Notes under the pieces: generated by a model
Database searches by the model: none
Told to the model about the DNA's origin: nothing
The model's input: only the letters and a program-made list of their open reading frames with translations
In this document: positions 11,155-24,200 of the stretch, piece after piece
Layout of the letters: each line of letters starts with the position of its first letter
Numbering within the stretch: position 1 is the first letter of the stretch
Position numbers and translations under genes: made by a program
Origin: Rhineura floridana
Taxonomy: Eukaryota; Chordata; Lepidosauria; Squamata; Rhineuridae
Direction: 5' to 3'
DNA length: 64,000 bases
Assembly: GCF_030035675.1 (NCBI RefSeq)
Contig: NC_084482.1
Location: 187,709,873-187,773,872, forward strand

Positions 11155-11283
11155 TTAACAACAACAACAACAACAACCTACTATTACTATTACTACTACT
11201 ATTACTACTACTATTACTATTATTATTACTACTAGTATTATTATTACTATTACTACTACTATTACTACTACTATTATTATTAC
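11155..11283. repeat. (ACA)n / (TAC,TAT)n microsatellite
   Basis: A trinucleotide run of about 130 bp. Its translations are pure Leu or Ser/Asn runs, so long reading frames here are artefacts. Confidence 0.95.
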
Positions 11284-12394
11284 ACTCACATCTCTCTCCA
11301 TCCTCCATCCAGGAAACCAAGGCTGCACTCAGACAGCAGTTTAGTCCATTTCCCAGTGTTTCCTTACCTGATAATTTCTGCATTTTCTGTTATCTTTCAC
11401 ACAAAATAAAAGCCACTCCTGGAAACCTAGGGGAATATAGTGGAAGTTTGGCATTCATTTCCATGTTAATTGCTTCCAGAAAAAAATCCAGTTGCAACCC
11501 CATTAACCCAGAAAATCATGGGAGTAAAGTGATGAAATTTGGGGAGATATACCGGCATACAGTTCTTTCCTACCGTTTTCATGGGAGAATCATGGAGGAA
11601 CAGAAATACACATGTGTGGAAAGCGTGATGTTCATTGTTGTGTCATACCACATCCACTGCTGTGAATGCAATTTTGCATGACATGGCCATATATCAGTCA
11701 AAAAGCCACAGTTTCATAATGCAACAGGTACTGTGGTGCGAAAGGAATGTTAGAGATTGGGACAGAAGCGCTACCATTATAATCAGTAAAACTAACGCTA
11801 CAAATCCCGTGTTGCATGCAGACCAAAAGGCATTAAGACAATTCAAGGACACATTCCAGCCAGGCAAAAGCACTTGAGGAGGGCATGGAGCAGAGCTGTT
11901 GAGGGGTGTGACCTAGTAATGGGGAGTGGCCTGTAGAGACTACCAAGATCCAAATAGGGAGAACTGGAGGGCTGCATTCAGCCTCCAGTCCTGAGGTTCT
12001 TCACCCCTAGCTTAAAGGACTCTGGAAGGATGAGTGAAATTAGGGCCTCAGTAATGATTTTGTTTTTATTGAATATATTTTTTTCTAACCCACCATTTGA
12101 AGTCCTGAATTGGCCGGCTAGTGGAGAAATCCAGAGGAGTGGGCACACAAGCTACATTTGTCTATGAAATAAGATAATTCTTTTTCAAGGAAAAGCTGTT
12201 CCAACCACAAGAGAAAAGAGAGGTGAGAAATTACCAATGAGCTAGAAGACATTCATTGTTTTTCTTTGTTAGCAGTACAATAGCAGCAAACATGCACATA
12301 CTTTTAGAACATATCTCATAGCAAACTGATGCTGATGGTACTCTAGGGCATGTGGGGATATCCTAAAGAATTGGATGGTACTTCCTCTAACACA

Positions 12395-12535
12395 AGGGGT
12401 GGGGAAACCTGTGGCCATCCACCAATGCTGCTGGACTCCAACTCTCATCAGCCCCTGTCAGTATCACCAGTTGTCCGAGATTATGGGAACTGTAGTGCAG
12501 CAATATCTGGACGGCCATAGGTCCCTCACTCATGC
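12395..12535. mobile_element. Palindromic MITE (ggggaaacctgtggcc type)
   Basis: The left arm is gggtggggaaacctgtggcc, the core is ctcatcagcccc, and the right arm is aatatctggacggccatagg. It is a degraded copy of the common small palindromic family. Confidence 0.6.
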
Positions 12536-12754
12536 TCTAGCAGAACCACTTTTGCCTAGGCTCACAGGAAAATATTGCTCTCAGGACTGTGGCTATAGCT
12601 CTTCCTGTAGTGCTCCTTGAAGGGGGAGCAATAATCATGATTTACATGAGTGGTAGGTGTTTCCAGAAAATAGTCACCTTGATTTTCTCTATGATGTGAG
12701 AATATGTATTCATTTATTTTCTTGCATTTTTTTTTACTTTCTTCCTTCATAGAA

Positions 12755-12880
12755 CCCAAAGCGGTATACATGCGGTTTCAAGGTGGTCATCCATCTAGAC
12801 ACTGACCAGACCTGAACCTGCTTAGCTTCAACAAGGTGGCAGTCTCATGTGCCTTCAGTCCATACCCTGGGACCGTATAG
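12755..12880. repeat. 5S-like SINE relic
   Basis: It contains 'cctgaacctgcttagcttc', similar to the reverse complement of the 5S rRNA internal region, and 'tcatgtgccttcag'. The latter also occurs inverted at 23170-23215. It looks like a dispersed repeat, not a functional 5S gene. Confidence 0.45.
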
Positions 12881-12949
12881 CTGGTGGAAGCAAACAAGAC
12901 AAGAACAAAGCTGGCTTCAGGGATGTATCCGTCACAGATTGTAATGATT

Positions 12950-13204
12950 TGGTTACGGAATTTCTGGTGGTTTCAGTGTGGCAATGAGAGGGACCTTAAT
13001 ATGAACCAGCCTCTGAAATACTTCTTTTGTATCCAAAGAACTCCAGATGTTGGAGGAGGGAATTTTCTTAACACCTCCACATACCTGAAAAAATTGTTTA
13101 CAACTTTGCAAGCTTCTCCTACCAGCTTCAAGATGCAGGTGCCTACACCTGTGACAGCAGTAAAAAAGTGAGAGTGGAGACAACTTCACAATGTCCCATC
13201 CCAG
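12950..13204 (+). pseudogene. Ig-like domain exon relic
   Basis: One frame gives WFQCGNERDLNMNQPLKYFF and a second gives NFASFSYQLQDAGAYTCDSS, followed by KKVRVE. The DAGxYxC pattern is the classic end of an Ig domain (F strand). The exon ends in a good donor, CCCAG|gtaaga, in phase 1, as usual for Ig exons. The two halves are in different frames, so it is broken or misread. The best match by eye is to Fc-receptor or leukocyte-receptor-like C2 domains; no gene name can be given. Confidence 0.4.
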
Positions 13205-14517
13205 GTAAGATTCAATATATGTCAGAAATAAGAGTGAGATTGCTGCTTATGTGTTTCTTGGCTATGTCAGTGGGAAGAAGCAGGTGGAACTACATGCTGA
13301 GATGATGTAAACCATCTGTATTATACACAGTGTTTTGTACCCACAGTGTAGAACTCAACTGTTGGCACTGTGCTGAGCTCAGTATAGCATATAAGAGGAA
13401 TGTTTGTTGTTCATTGTTTTGGAAGTTGCTATAATTCATCTTATGATGATTTATGCAAGATGTTTTGGCTAAGGGACAATTTAGTGTGTGATGGTGGGCT
13501 GGGGAAATAGATTCTTATGGGGTAACGTAACCTGTTGGGATAGTGTTGATTACTGGAATGCATAATATGTTGTGAAAATGTTGTGTGGACAGGTTTGCAG
13601 CCCTGGGCTCTTCCGAGAGGAAGGGCAGGATGATGATGATATGCTGTTTCAAAGGAAGCTTCTGACTGGCTGTAATCCCTTCATTCCTCTGTTTGTCAAT
13701 ATGATTTAACTCTGATCGCATAGAACGTTTTATTGAGAGGGGAACGGAGAGATCACATAGAAGTGGAGTCAGAAGGTAAATCTGATTATGAATGTTATGC
13801 CCTGTGTTCTGAATAAGACTGAGTTTAAAGTTTTGAACAAGCCATTTATTTGTGTCAAAAGCTAAATATGACCTCTTTCAGTTTAGAGTTAGTCTGCTTT
13901 TATTAGGACATTAAGACTTAGGATTGCATCCAGTTGTGTCCCCTCAACGAAGGAAGGTTCTTGGATCCAGCAGGTGCTTCCGTCAGGTCAATGGAATGGA
14001 AAAGGAAGGCAATTTTTGCAAAGTCACACTCCCCCCACAGCCTCCATTGCCCAATCTTCTCTAGAGGCTTGGGGAACCCTTTGGAACAGCATGGGAGGTG
14101 GCACCGGGGGAAGGTAAATCAACAAAAATAGTCACATTTGCCTGACAGGCGATTTTGCTGAATCAAAGAGCCTTATGTCAGCACAGCAGAATATCATTGG
14201 ATACAACCCTTCCATATTACAAATGGGACTTGCAATATATGTTGCACTGTGGTGAACTGCTTCTGTTCAAGTTTTCAGCCGCACAGTTATGCCCTTTCCA
14301 AGATACTCTGTTCCACCCTCACTCCACCATTTCTTGTTCTTTTTCTCAAACAGATACTTGTTCCTAGTCCTCATTGGGTTCCTTAACCTTAAGGTTATTT
14401 TCCTAAATATTTTTTTATACTTCTGCAAACATTGGGGTTCTTTCAAGCCTACTATTACCTCCCTCTTCTGCTTGGGTGGTGTGTTATTCTTTAAGTGCTT
14501 TTGTGGTAAAAAAAAAT

Positions 14518-14622
14518 GAGGTGCCAGTATTCACACCTTGATAAAAGTGCTGTGGGTGCTAGTACAAAATGGTTGCCATGGGCAGCAAAAAAAGAGGTGC
14601 CGTACTCAGTACTGTTACTGTT
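14518..14622. repeat. Dispersed repeat Y (aggtgcc...) copy 1
   Basis: It contains 'ccttgataaaagtgctgtgg' and 'tggttgccatgggcagc', bounded by inverted aggtgcc-type ends. A second copy lies at 56113-56205 inside another element. Confidence 0.6.
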
Positions 14623-14633
14623 ACAAAAAGCCA

Positions 14634-14682
14634 TTATTGTTGTTGTTGTTGTTGTTGCTACTACTACTACTACTACTACAAC
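14634..14682. repeat. (TTG)n(CTA)n microsatellite
   Basis: Clean trinucleotide repeats, about 7 TTG units followed by about 8 CTA units. Confidence 0.95.
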
Positions 14683-15392
14683 ATAAGGATCTGTACTCAG
14701 AATGAACTCACTATCAGCAGATAGAACTTTATGGATAAACATTTGAGTAGTTTACCGGATATTTCTTAAAATGCATTATGACTAGTTTACTTAATGTCTC
14801 TTAACATGCTTTAACCCCTCAGTTTATATCTAATCCTCCTGGAACTTGCCCACATACAAGTCTTTGAGAGTCTAGCATTAAAAAGATTTAGAGCAAACAA
14901 TAATCTGTGCTGGAGGAAAACAGAGTCACAAGCGTTTCATGGCTTGTTTCAAGATCTGGATATAGTAATTTAGACTGCAGATAAAAGAGGAGTAATGGTT
15001 ATTGTAATTAAACAAGATATGAAAACAAAGTGTTTATGCAGCTAGCAAATTAGACACAGCCTGTTCCACAGAGTCTTTGACATCAGTTCATTGTCAGGAG
15101 GCATAACAATAGGTTATGCGCTACAGTCAAAATATGCCTCTCTGAGAAAAAAACCTGTTCCATAAATATCTTACCAGTGATTCATAAAGAGGGACAGTCT
15201 CTACCTGGAAGGCTCATAGCATCCGGCACCAGATCTGTTCTTGAACTCCTTTCCCAATATACATAGAGTTCCATTCCAAGCTTTTTATTCCAGCTTCGTG
15301 TTCTTATGCAAAAGGTTCTTCAGATAAAATGGATTATTTGGAATGGGTAAAGTTAACAAATGGCCCAATTCAGGCAATCATATAAACCAGGA

Positions 15393-15505
15393 GTAGCCAA
15401 TATGGTGCCCTCCAGATATTTGTTGGACCACAACTCCCATCATACCTGGCCATTGGCTATACTGATGGGAGTTGTAGTCCAACATCATCCAGAGGCACCA
15501 CTAAC
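15393..15505. mobile_element. Palindromic MITE (hAT-type, common core)
   Basis: The left arm gtgccctccagatatttgtt, core 'acaactcccatcat' and right arm 'atgggagttgtagtcc' form a hairpin. Confidence 0.75.
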
Positions 15506-16138
15506 TGGCTAAAAGCCTGACAAAAACCATGGTTTATGGGATGGGGGGGAATGCAACAAACTTTGGACTAATGAATTCACCTTCTTATTTGTGTATGAAG
15601 GAAGAGAAGGGCAATTTCTCCTTTCACCTTAGGAACACAGTTACAACTCAGAGAACCATGATTTGTTCTAACTAAATTTAGTTAAAACAAACCAAGGACA
15701 AACTATCCTGATTTGTTAACTAATTTGGTTAGAATAATCACACTCTCTCAAGTTCAGACCTAATGTAGATCTATGATTTCCACTTAAAGTAAAAGCAAAA
15801 GTTTTCACTGTTCTGCACAAGTGGAGGAAGAACAAAGGGTACATGCAAGCCCAAGACTCATTCTCAATCAGACAATTGATGTATTTGTCTGTAATTTATG
15901 TAATTGTCTGAACTGGGCCAGTGTTAGTTACTTTAGATGTATGTTCACTATATAAATTTCTAACACTGAGAAACTTTGGGAGAAAAGGAGTCTCTGGAAA
16001 AGAGCAGATACTTTGCATATTCCTACATACCATTTAGCTAAATTGGCTGGAACAACTTTATGTCAACATTATTTTTCTTTTCATGACTTCTTTTTCTGGG
16101 ATTCTGATGGGCTTCTCTGCAGTATCATAAGTAACGTA
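15506..16138. other. No gene recognised
   Basis: A/T-rich sequence with no domain-bearing frame and no recognised repeat. Confidence 0.4.
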
Positions 16139-16139
16139 G

Positions 16140-16210
16140 GATCAATAGCACCCATTGCAGCCCTGGGCTCCCACTGGGAGTAAGGGCAGGATATAAATAA
16201 ATAAATAACA
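16140..16210 (+). repeat. LINE 3' tail (gcaggatataaataaat)
   Basis: 'cagccctgggctcccactgg' followed by gggcaggatataaataaata, a typical L2-like 3' end. Confidence 0.5.
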
Positions 16211-16689
16211 TTTCAAACTCACTTGTGCATAAGAAAAAGGACTATACTATCTTGCATTTGAATGCATAGCTGAAAACGTTTTTGGCCAACCATTACTAGA
16301 GGAAAATCTTTCCTTTTTATGGATTTTAAAGAAAATTTTATCTTTAGTGTTGACAATCCATACACAAAATATATTGTCAAGCTGTGGTGAAATGTAGATG
16401 TTATTATCGTACGTTCGGATAACGACATCAGTAGATTGCACTTTTGTCATTATTTCTTTAATCCAGTCTGAGATGTGCTAGAATGAGGTAACAATTGATT
16501 ATTTGGATATTAGGATAAAGCTTTGCTGGGAAGCTAAGAACTGTGATGAACCCAAATCCTATGGATCAGTGCTATTGTTTGTCTTTTTAAAGTTTCCATC
16601 CGAGATGTATGAAAGAAAATACCCCTATGGTATAGTTCCTAAGAATATACTAATGTAGAAGGCTGTAAGTCAGAAGTCACAGAATTTAA

Positions 16690-16855
16690 GAAGTGGTAAG
16701 AAAGTCCCAGACTCAGTCCCCAGCATCTCCAAGTAGAGCTGGGAGAGGCTCCTGCCTGAAATCCTGGAGAGCTGCTGCCAGTCAGTGTAGACAATACTGA
16801 GCTAGATGGACCAGTGGTGTGACTCACTATAAGACAGATTCCTATGTTCCTAACT
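16690..16855 (+). mobile_element. tRNA-derived SINE body fragment
   Basis: The body blocks 'ggctcctgcctgaaatcctg', 'gacaatactgagctagatgg' and 'cagattcctatgttcc' match the inverted SINE at 40445-40592. The tRNA head is missing. Confidence 0.6.
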
Positions 16856-17208
16856 GGGACAAAAAAAAAAGATTTCAGAGACAGAGGTTATCACAAGAGC
16901 TTGACACAGATCTCTTGCAACTTTTTACAGGGATATTTTGAAGATAGATACAGACAGGGACGAATTAATCAGTTACAAGAATGTCTATGAAAGTATGCAG
17001 TTTGATGTTTAACAAATCAAATATGTCTATAAAGGAAAATATCTGCAGATACTGGTGTGTATTGTGCAACACATGTAGTCAAAATATTGTGGAGTTTTCC
17101 TTGGGGGGTGGGGCAGATTGCCTACAAAAGGATAAGGAATATCAAAGAGAAATACTCTCCTGAATAGTAAGAGTGAATCTGGAGTCTTACCAAGAGCTAC
17201 ATCACCCA

Positions 17209-17645
17209 GGATGGAAAGATGTCAATTTTTGTTATCTCAGTTTCTCAATTTTCCAGTCTTAAATTCAGTTCTCCATATTTCTGCAGCAATCTGAGAATCT
17301 TTTTTTTTTAATCCTCATGAAATTTTTCCAGCATTTTAGTCTGATTTTCTCCTAATAAACACATTTTTGTAGGGAATTTTTACTAATATACACATTTTTG
17401 CAAGCAATTTCTTGTCACATAATGCAATTTTATATGTTATTTTCACTCATATATTCATTTTTATGTACACTTTCCCCTTATACATGCATTTTTGTAAACA
17501 TGGGTTGGTGAACTGCATTCCAAATTTGGATTAGTTGTGAATTTTGAAGGATGGCTGTGTTTCAGTTTTTATATTGTTTTGAAGTGCAGATTTGATAGAT
17601 TTGGCTTGAAATGTGAACTGCATAGAATTTTTCGCCCATCCCTAC
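17209..17645. repeat. Dispersed repeat X, copy 3
   Basis: About 435 bp, closely parallel to copy 4 at 58307-58745, with inverted ends ggatgg...ccatccct. It holds no coding frame. Confidence 0.75.
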
Positions 17646-17877
17646 TCAGAGCACATAATTCCTGTCAAGTTTACAGGGTAAACTGAACAAAAAATGTTAT
17701 TTGAATACATATCTCTGCACTCAGAGAGTAATAAGTATCAATGTAGTACTTATGAATGATTTTATTATTGTTTTTAACAACATTTTATTGGTTTTTAATT
17801 CTGTCATGTTTAAGAATAAAAGAGCCAGGCGGAGTGGATGTGACACATACCTAACTGCTGTCTGAGCTGAATAGTCA

Positions 17878-18140
17878 GAGGCGTAGTTGTCTGGGGTCTC
17901 AGGGGGTCTTAGACCCCTTACTTTTTGGGGAGCAGGGTCCTAGCAGGATCCCTATGTCTCCAGCATCCTATGAGCCTATCAGCATGAAAGAGGAGTGTGT
18001 TAGCCACTAAGAAGAGTCTTCTGACATGCTTCCTTGTCCTTTCCTGATGAATGGAACCAATCAGAGTGAAAGACTCTTCTCAGTAGCTAACACTCTCCCC
18101 TTTCATGCTGATTGGCTCCTAGGGTTGTCTGTTGTGGGAG
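17878..18140. mobile_element. hAT-like palindromic element
   Basis: It starts cagaggcgtagttg, a common hAT end. It contains an internal inverted repeat: agcatgaaagaggagtgtgt near 17980 against 'taacactctcccctttcatg' near 18090. The right end is not clear. Confidence 0.45.
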
Positions 18141-18144
18141 AAGG

Positions 18145-19105
18145 CATTATTTATTTATTTATTGCATTTGTATACCGCCCCATAGCCAAAGCTCTCTGGG
18201 CAGTTTACAACAATTAAAAACATTAAAAAACAAATATACAAATTTAAAAAGACATTTTTAAAAAGCAATTTAAAAACACATGCTAAAATACATGCTAAAA
18301 TGCCTGGGGAAGAGAAAAGTCTTGACCTGGCGCCAAAAAGATAACAGTGTTGGTGCCAGGCGCACCTTGCCACAAAACTCATTCCATAATTTGGGGGCCA
18401 CCACTGAGAAGACCCTCTCCCTTGTTGCCAGACTCCCAGCTTCCCTCCGAGTAGGCACCCGGAGGAGGGCCTTTGATGTTAAGAACATAAGAAGAGCCTG
18501 CTGGATCAGGCCAGTGGCCCATCTAGTCCAGCATCCTGTTCTCACAGTGGCCAACCAGGTGCCTAGGGGAAGCCCGCAAGCAGGACCCGAGCGCAAGAAC
18601 ACTCTCCCCTCCTGAGGCTTCCGGCAACTGGTTTTCAGAAGCATGCTGCCTCTGACTAGGGTGGCAGAGCACAGCCATCATGGCTAGTAGCCATTGATAG
18701 CCCTGTCCTCCATGAATTTGTCTAATCTTCTTTTAAAGCCATCCAAGCTGGTGGCCATTACTGCATCTTGAGCGTAGTGTACGGGTGGGTTTATGCCGGG
18801 AGAGGGGTTTCTTCAGGTATTGTGGTCCCAAGCCATGTAAGGCTTTATAGGTTAAAACCAGCACCTTGAATCAAGCTCAGAAACATACAGGCAGCCAATG
18901 CAAGCAGGCCAGAATTGGTTTTATATGTTCGAACCGTCTGGTCCCTGTTACCAATCTGGCTGCTGCATTTTGCACAAACTGCAGTTTCCAAACCGTCTTC
19001 AAAGGTAGCTTCACGTAGAGTGCACTGCAGTAATCTAGCTTGGAGGTTACCAGAGCATGGACAACTGAAGCATTAGCAGGGATCACTTTCCCAATCCCAC
19101 AGCAA
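18145..19105 (-). mobile_element. L2-clade LINE fragment, split by a CR1 tail
   Basis: In minus orientation it encodes the C-terminal part of an L2 reverse transcriptase (VTSKLDYCSALY, KLQFVQNAAARLVTGTRR, LACLHWLPVCF), then RERVFSVVAPKLWNEF, and ends in a (TAAA)n tail at the left. The CR1 segment at 18481-18778 interrupts it. Confidence 0.85.
18481..18778 (-). mobile_element. CR1 3' UTR insertion in L2
   Basis: It is nearly the same sequence as 52545-52840 (tgctggatcaggccagtggc to ccattactgcatcttg), the CR1 3' UTR that ends in ttatgttctt-type units. It splits the L2 frame between 'ggcctttgatgtt' and 'agcgtagtgtacgg'. Confidence 0.85.
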
Positions 19106-19469
19106 AAAAGGAAGCACGACTGTTACTATCATGAAGGGACCCTGCACTTCTGAATTTGGTACTATGCTCTTGAACAGTGTACATGAAAGCCTAAAGACAG
19201 GCAATTACTTTTTTGTAGTGAGCTATCCATTACAAGACAGCCCCTCTTGAGCCCCTAAATGTCAAATTTGCAAATGAGCTTTAACTCAACAATCTTCACG
19301 CTGCAGTTTTCCATTGAAACTTTTTTGCTGAAATATGGTACTCTTCTGTTATAAAAATTCAGGGAGATTGAAATGCTCTCCCGTTAATTCCTGGGTGTTC
19401 TTATCATTTTTAATGTCTGATTTGTGATCATTTAACATTTAGACTAAAATTAACATTTATTATACTTTG

Positions 19470-19805
19470 TCTAGCTCAGCCTTTTGCAGTCTGGTGCCCT
19501 CCAAATGTTGTTGGACTCACTCCATCATCCCTGACCACTGGCCATGCTGGCTGGAACTGATGGGAGGTGGAGTCCCAAACATTTGTAGGCAGTGGTGGCT
19601 GGTGCCCATTGGGACTGGTAGGAAGGAAGGCAGGGAGACCAACGGTGGGTGGAGCCAGAGCCAAAGACAGGCAGAGCCACCCGCTTATGGCAGCCAGAAG
19701 GTGGGGGCTGGCTGAAGGCAGGCTGAAGTTGGTGGGGCAGTGCCCTATTTGCCCTAATGGACCTGCCTTCAGGGTCTGGAGGGCAATGCATTGGCTACCC
19801 TGGTC
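19470..19805. mobile_element. Palindromic MITE with a nested hAT-like piece
   Basis: The outer MITE arms are tctggtgccctccaaatgtt (left) and 'ggagggcaatgcattgg' (right). Between about 19591 and 19769 sits a second segment starting cagtggtggctggtg, a known hAT-like end also seen inverted near 23275. Confidence 0.6.
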
Positions 19806-21257
19806 TAGATGATGAGTTTGTCTATACAAAATGAGTAAGCTATAAGAAAATTCAATTTTATATAATATACAGTTCTAGGAATATACACTTGAAACTGGAT
19901 TTCTGAGTTTCAAATAGTGTAAATTGCTTAAATCTTTGCAATCTTCCTTCAGCATTTCTATGTAGAGCCAGAGTACAAACCTCTTAGTTAAAGAAAAATG
20001 GCAAAAATGGGGAATATTCAAAGTTACTGAAAGTTGTAGGTCAACTTTCTTATATCCACCATGTTCTTATTGGGACGGTCTCCCCCCATCAATCTGATGG
20101 GTTTCCAGTATGCCCTTGGGGACTTTTCACAGCTGATATGGCAAACTTTCCTGCTGAAACTATGATCAGTTTCTGGAATAGGGAGCTGACCTTGATGACT
20201 GGCACAAACACAGCAAAAGAATATCTCCAGTAGCCTAGAATTAAGGCAGCTGCTCCTTTCTTTGAGGGGAGCTGTTAGAAAGGAAGTGTTTGGAACCATG
20301 TCTGGCGCACAAGTGGCAGAAGATTCAGGATGAGTCTGCTCAAGTATGGCTTAGAGCCCATTTGAAGGCATTTATCCATTGGGGTAGGGGAATGGAGAAG
20401 TCTAACATTTGTGCCAGGATTGCATCTTCACAGTGATGTCCAGAGGGTTTTTTTCAGGTAATTAACAGGATTGTACAGCCATCTATTGAATCCATAAAAA
20501 CATTAGTGACCTCACTGTGACCTCTTTGCAAAGCATTTTGTGCATCAAGCTGTTTGCATCTTCCTTGCCTTAGATGTCATTTTTGGTTAGGAAGTCTCCT
20601 TGGCTCCTGCCAGTTGTGATGGCTTGGATGAACTTCATTTCATTTTGTTGCAGGATGCAGACACAAGCTCCTCGGAGAGGTCTTGGCTGAAATGGATCTA
20701 GATATTCTTTGTATAAGAAGAAAATCCAAAGTTTAAACAAGGATAGCTCTCTGAGAGCACAGCTTGCTGCAGCATAAATTTAGCCCTGTTCAGTTATACA
20801 AAATCCATATATAAACACATGGAGAAGGGGAGCATGAAAAACATCCTTGCTCCCATTTTTCATGCATTGATTGACACAGTGCATACGAAGCTAACCCATG
20901 TGCTGTATGGAGATAACACTCAAGAGTGATATCCATAAGAACAGTATCCCATGCGTATCTCATAAAATACCATGCTCATTAACTCATACATTTGTCTACC
21001 TGTAGCCCAATTTGAGCTACACAGCTAAAAAAAATTTTTTTTTAAAAAAAGGTCAAATTTCGTTATATTGTAATTAAGTTGATTTTCTAAGAGCTGTGTT
21101 GTCCTTGCATTACTTTCCTCTTTTGGAGGCAAGTCTAACTGCAGAAGGCATTTGAATTGGTGAGCCTTAATTTTATTACGTATCTCCCTTACTTTTCCTT
21201 CATCGTAATATTTGACTTTAATCTTTCCTACTGTTGTCTAATTTGTTTACTATGCAG

Positions 21258-24200
21258 GCAAGGCAAGGAAAGATAACCTTTTGTTGGCATGGATATCACT
21301 ATGATCAGGATACTACTGAGGATCACAGTCTTCTTTGTGGGTATCGTTTCAGCTATCCTTGACATAATATATTCCCACTGGCCTTCACTAATGTTCAGGA
21401 TTATGTTATGGTAAGTGTTTATCTAGGAAGAAATATGGGGTGACTTCTATGCATTAGTCAAAGAGTGACAGGCATCAGCATGAATAGCCTTGCATAACAT
21501 CTGGATGGGAGACCACACAGGAATTTCTTATAATATGCAGCTCTGGAAATCCATATAAGTAGTTCTGAATCCTTAGAGTTAGAGTAAGGAATCTGTGGTT
21601 CTCCAGATGTTGTTGGATTCCACCCTCCATCAGAGCCAGCCAGTATGGGCAATGGTCAGGGATGATGGGAGTTGTAATCCAACAACATCTAGATGGTCAC
21701 ATGTTCTCCACCTCTGCCTTGCGCAGATCCACATCGTACATTTAAAGCACAACAGACATTTAAAGCATATGACTTCCCCCAAAGAATCCTGAGAATTGTG
21801 GTTTCCCCCTCGCAGAGCTACAAATTGCCAGCACCCTTAACAAACTACGTTCCCCATGATTCTTTAGGGGAACTCACATTTTTTAAATGTGATTTGGATG
21901 TGCTTTAAATGTTTGGTGTGGACCTGTGGGTAGGGAAAAATATAATTAGCAAAATGTTTGGGTGCTCCCAGACAGGGGTTTAATGTGCAAACTGTTCATT
22001 CAGATATCGCAAATGGATTGATGGCAACAGATTATCAGATTTTCCCAGAACAAGAAAATCCGGATTTAGCATTTGTATGCCAATGATGTTGTACGGATGC
22101 TGCAAAAAAAGAAGCATGCATGAGAAGCACCAGTCCCACAATAAAGCACTCAGAAAGCTTACCAAAGAGTAATACTAAAGAATGCCATAATAAACCTATA
22201 CTATGTTTACCATTTTTCAGATTATTCCAGATGAGATCCCATCTAGTTTGAGATCTATTTTTTTTAGTCATGATTATAGCAGCTAAAATTATATGGGCCA
22301 GGAGCTGGAAACTGCACAATCACCTTCTGTTAATGACTTGCTAAAGAAATGCCTAGAGAGGTAGCAGTAATGGGCAAATTAACATATTACATTCAGAGAA
22401 GATAAGGAAAAGCATGCAATATGGGCTTTATGGACAGATGGGAATCTTTTAGATTTTGGAATAACAGACATGGAAGTATTACTTTGGAAAGGTTTTTGTT
22501 TCAGTGAGGCAATTTGATGACAGTGTGGAAAAAAATAGATATAATCATTAATTTATCTTTATTTTCCAATCTCAGTTTGGCACTTTATTTTTTTTCTGCT
22601 TTTTTCCCCACCGTCTCTAATAGTTTAGATAGTTTTTTAAGGATGTCAGATACATAATCGTGTTGGATTGTATTGTTTGCTTAAGATTATAGTTATTTTT
22701 AATATTATACAATCTGGGCTGGATGCCTGTTTTTGTTTTTTATATTTATACTTAGCAAATTTGGGGGCCTTCAGGAGGGAGGGGCTACTTACATTTGTAA
22801 AGCTTACTTTTATCAGAGTACCTCTTACATATTTTATTTGAATTAATAAAAAGATTAGAAAAAAATATAATCATTATCATGAAGTAGCAATACTAGTAAT
22901 AGATAACGTTGGCAATGAAGATGAATTGTGGTAATTCAGGGCAGACAATAGGAAATACTACTTCACACAATGCACAGTTAATTTGTTGCCACAAGATATC
23001 ATGATGGCCACCAATTTATATGGCAATAAAAGGGGTTTAGGTGAATTCATGGAGAATAAACCTATCAATTACTACTAGTTATCATAGCTGTATATTGCCA
23101 CCAGTATCAACTGCGGCATGCCTCTGAATACCAGTCGCTGGAACAACAGCAAGAAATTGTTATTGGGCTCATGTCTCAGGCTATGGTCTGAAGGCACATG
23201 AGGCCACCATGAAAGTTTGGACTAAAACCCAGAGCAGATTCTGCTACCCCACTGACATGGAGCCACCAACCACCACTGCTTTGGATGGATTTTTTGGTTG
23301 ACTAGTTGCACTGCAAAATTCAGAGAAATTTTCAAGGCCAGCTATGTTTTGGTTTGTGTATTGGTACAGGAAGTGCAAGTTAGGTAAGGTGGAATTCTAA
23401 TACGTACCAAATTAACTTATCCCCCACTCGTACTCTAGAGTTAGACAGGATCCATCCCTTGTGTGAATTTGACCAGATCCTTCAGCACTTTTAAATTGCT
23501 TAAAATGCTCCCTCACTAACAAAGCAATCCAAACGATGGGAAACCAGTGTAATTTATATCGATCTAAATTAAGCCGGAGTAAGTTACCCCTATACCAAAC
23601 TCCTTTCAGGAGTGGGGCTGCTGTTGAGCCACCTCCTGAGCCTGGCAGAGAGAAAACAAGCCTTTTAAATAGAATTTGACTTACATCATCCTTTTTGCTA
23701 GTGTACCTTCTGCTGGATACTAGGTCATATCACCAAGATGACAGGACTTTGGAATAGGGGTAACTCTGTCCTGCCCAGTCCCATCTATGCCATGCCCCCA
23801 GAACACCCCTTTTTCAGGACTTGCTCCAGCCCCAGTATATCTCCAGGATGGGGAACTTCAGCCCGCTCAGCAGGAGATCCACCTACTCAACCCCCCGTCA
23901 TCCTGGCAGACCTTGGTTTGGATTGTTCCCTAATTTGTGAGCGTTGCTACCATTTTAAAGTCTGGTTTGTGTCCATTTAATACATCTGGATTAAAGTGAA
24001 CATTTATTATAGTCTAGTTCAATTTTTCCCCACCTGGTGCCCTCCAGATGTTGTTGGACTTCAAATCCCACAATTCTTGACCATCAGCTATGCTGCCTGA
24101 GAACTCATGGGAGCTGGAGCCCAACAGTATCTAAAGGGCCACATTATTAGCTATCCCTAGTCTAGATGACAGGGTTAGGCTACATTGAATGAGTAGGTTT

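Noticed and set aside
11151-11681. Long frame with a poly-leucine/serine run
   Set aside because: It is the translation of a trinucleotide microsatellite, with no domain on either side.
12755-12880. 5S rRNA gene
   Set aside because: Only a short part resembles 5S and it recurs as a dispersed repeat; no complete internal promoter is seen.
18280-18615. 111-codon plus-strand frame
   Set aside because: It spans the L2 and CR1 tail junction on the non-coding strand.
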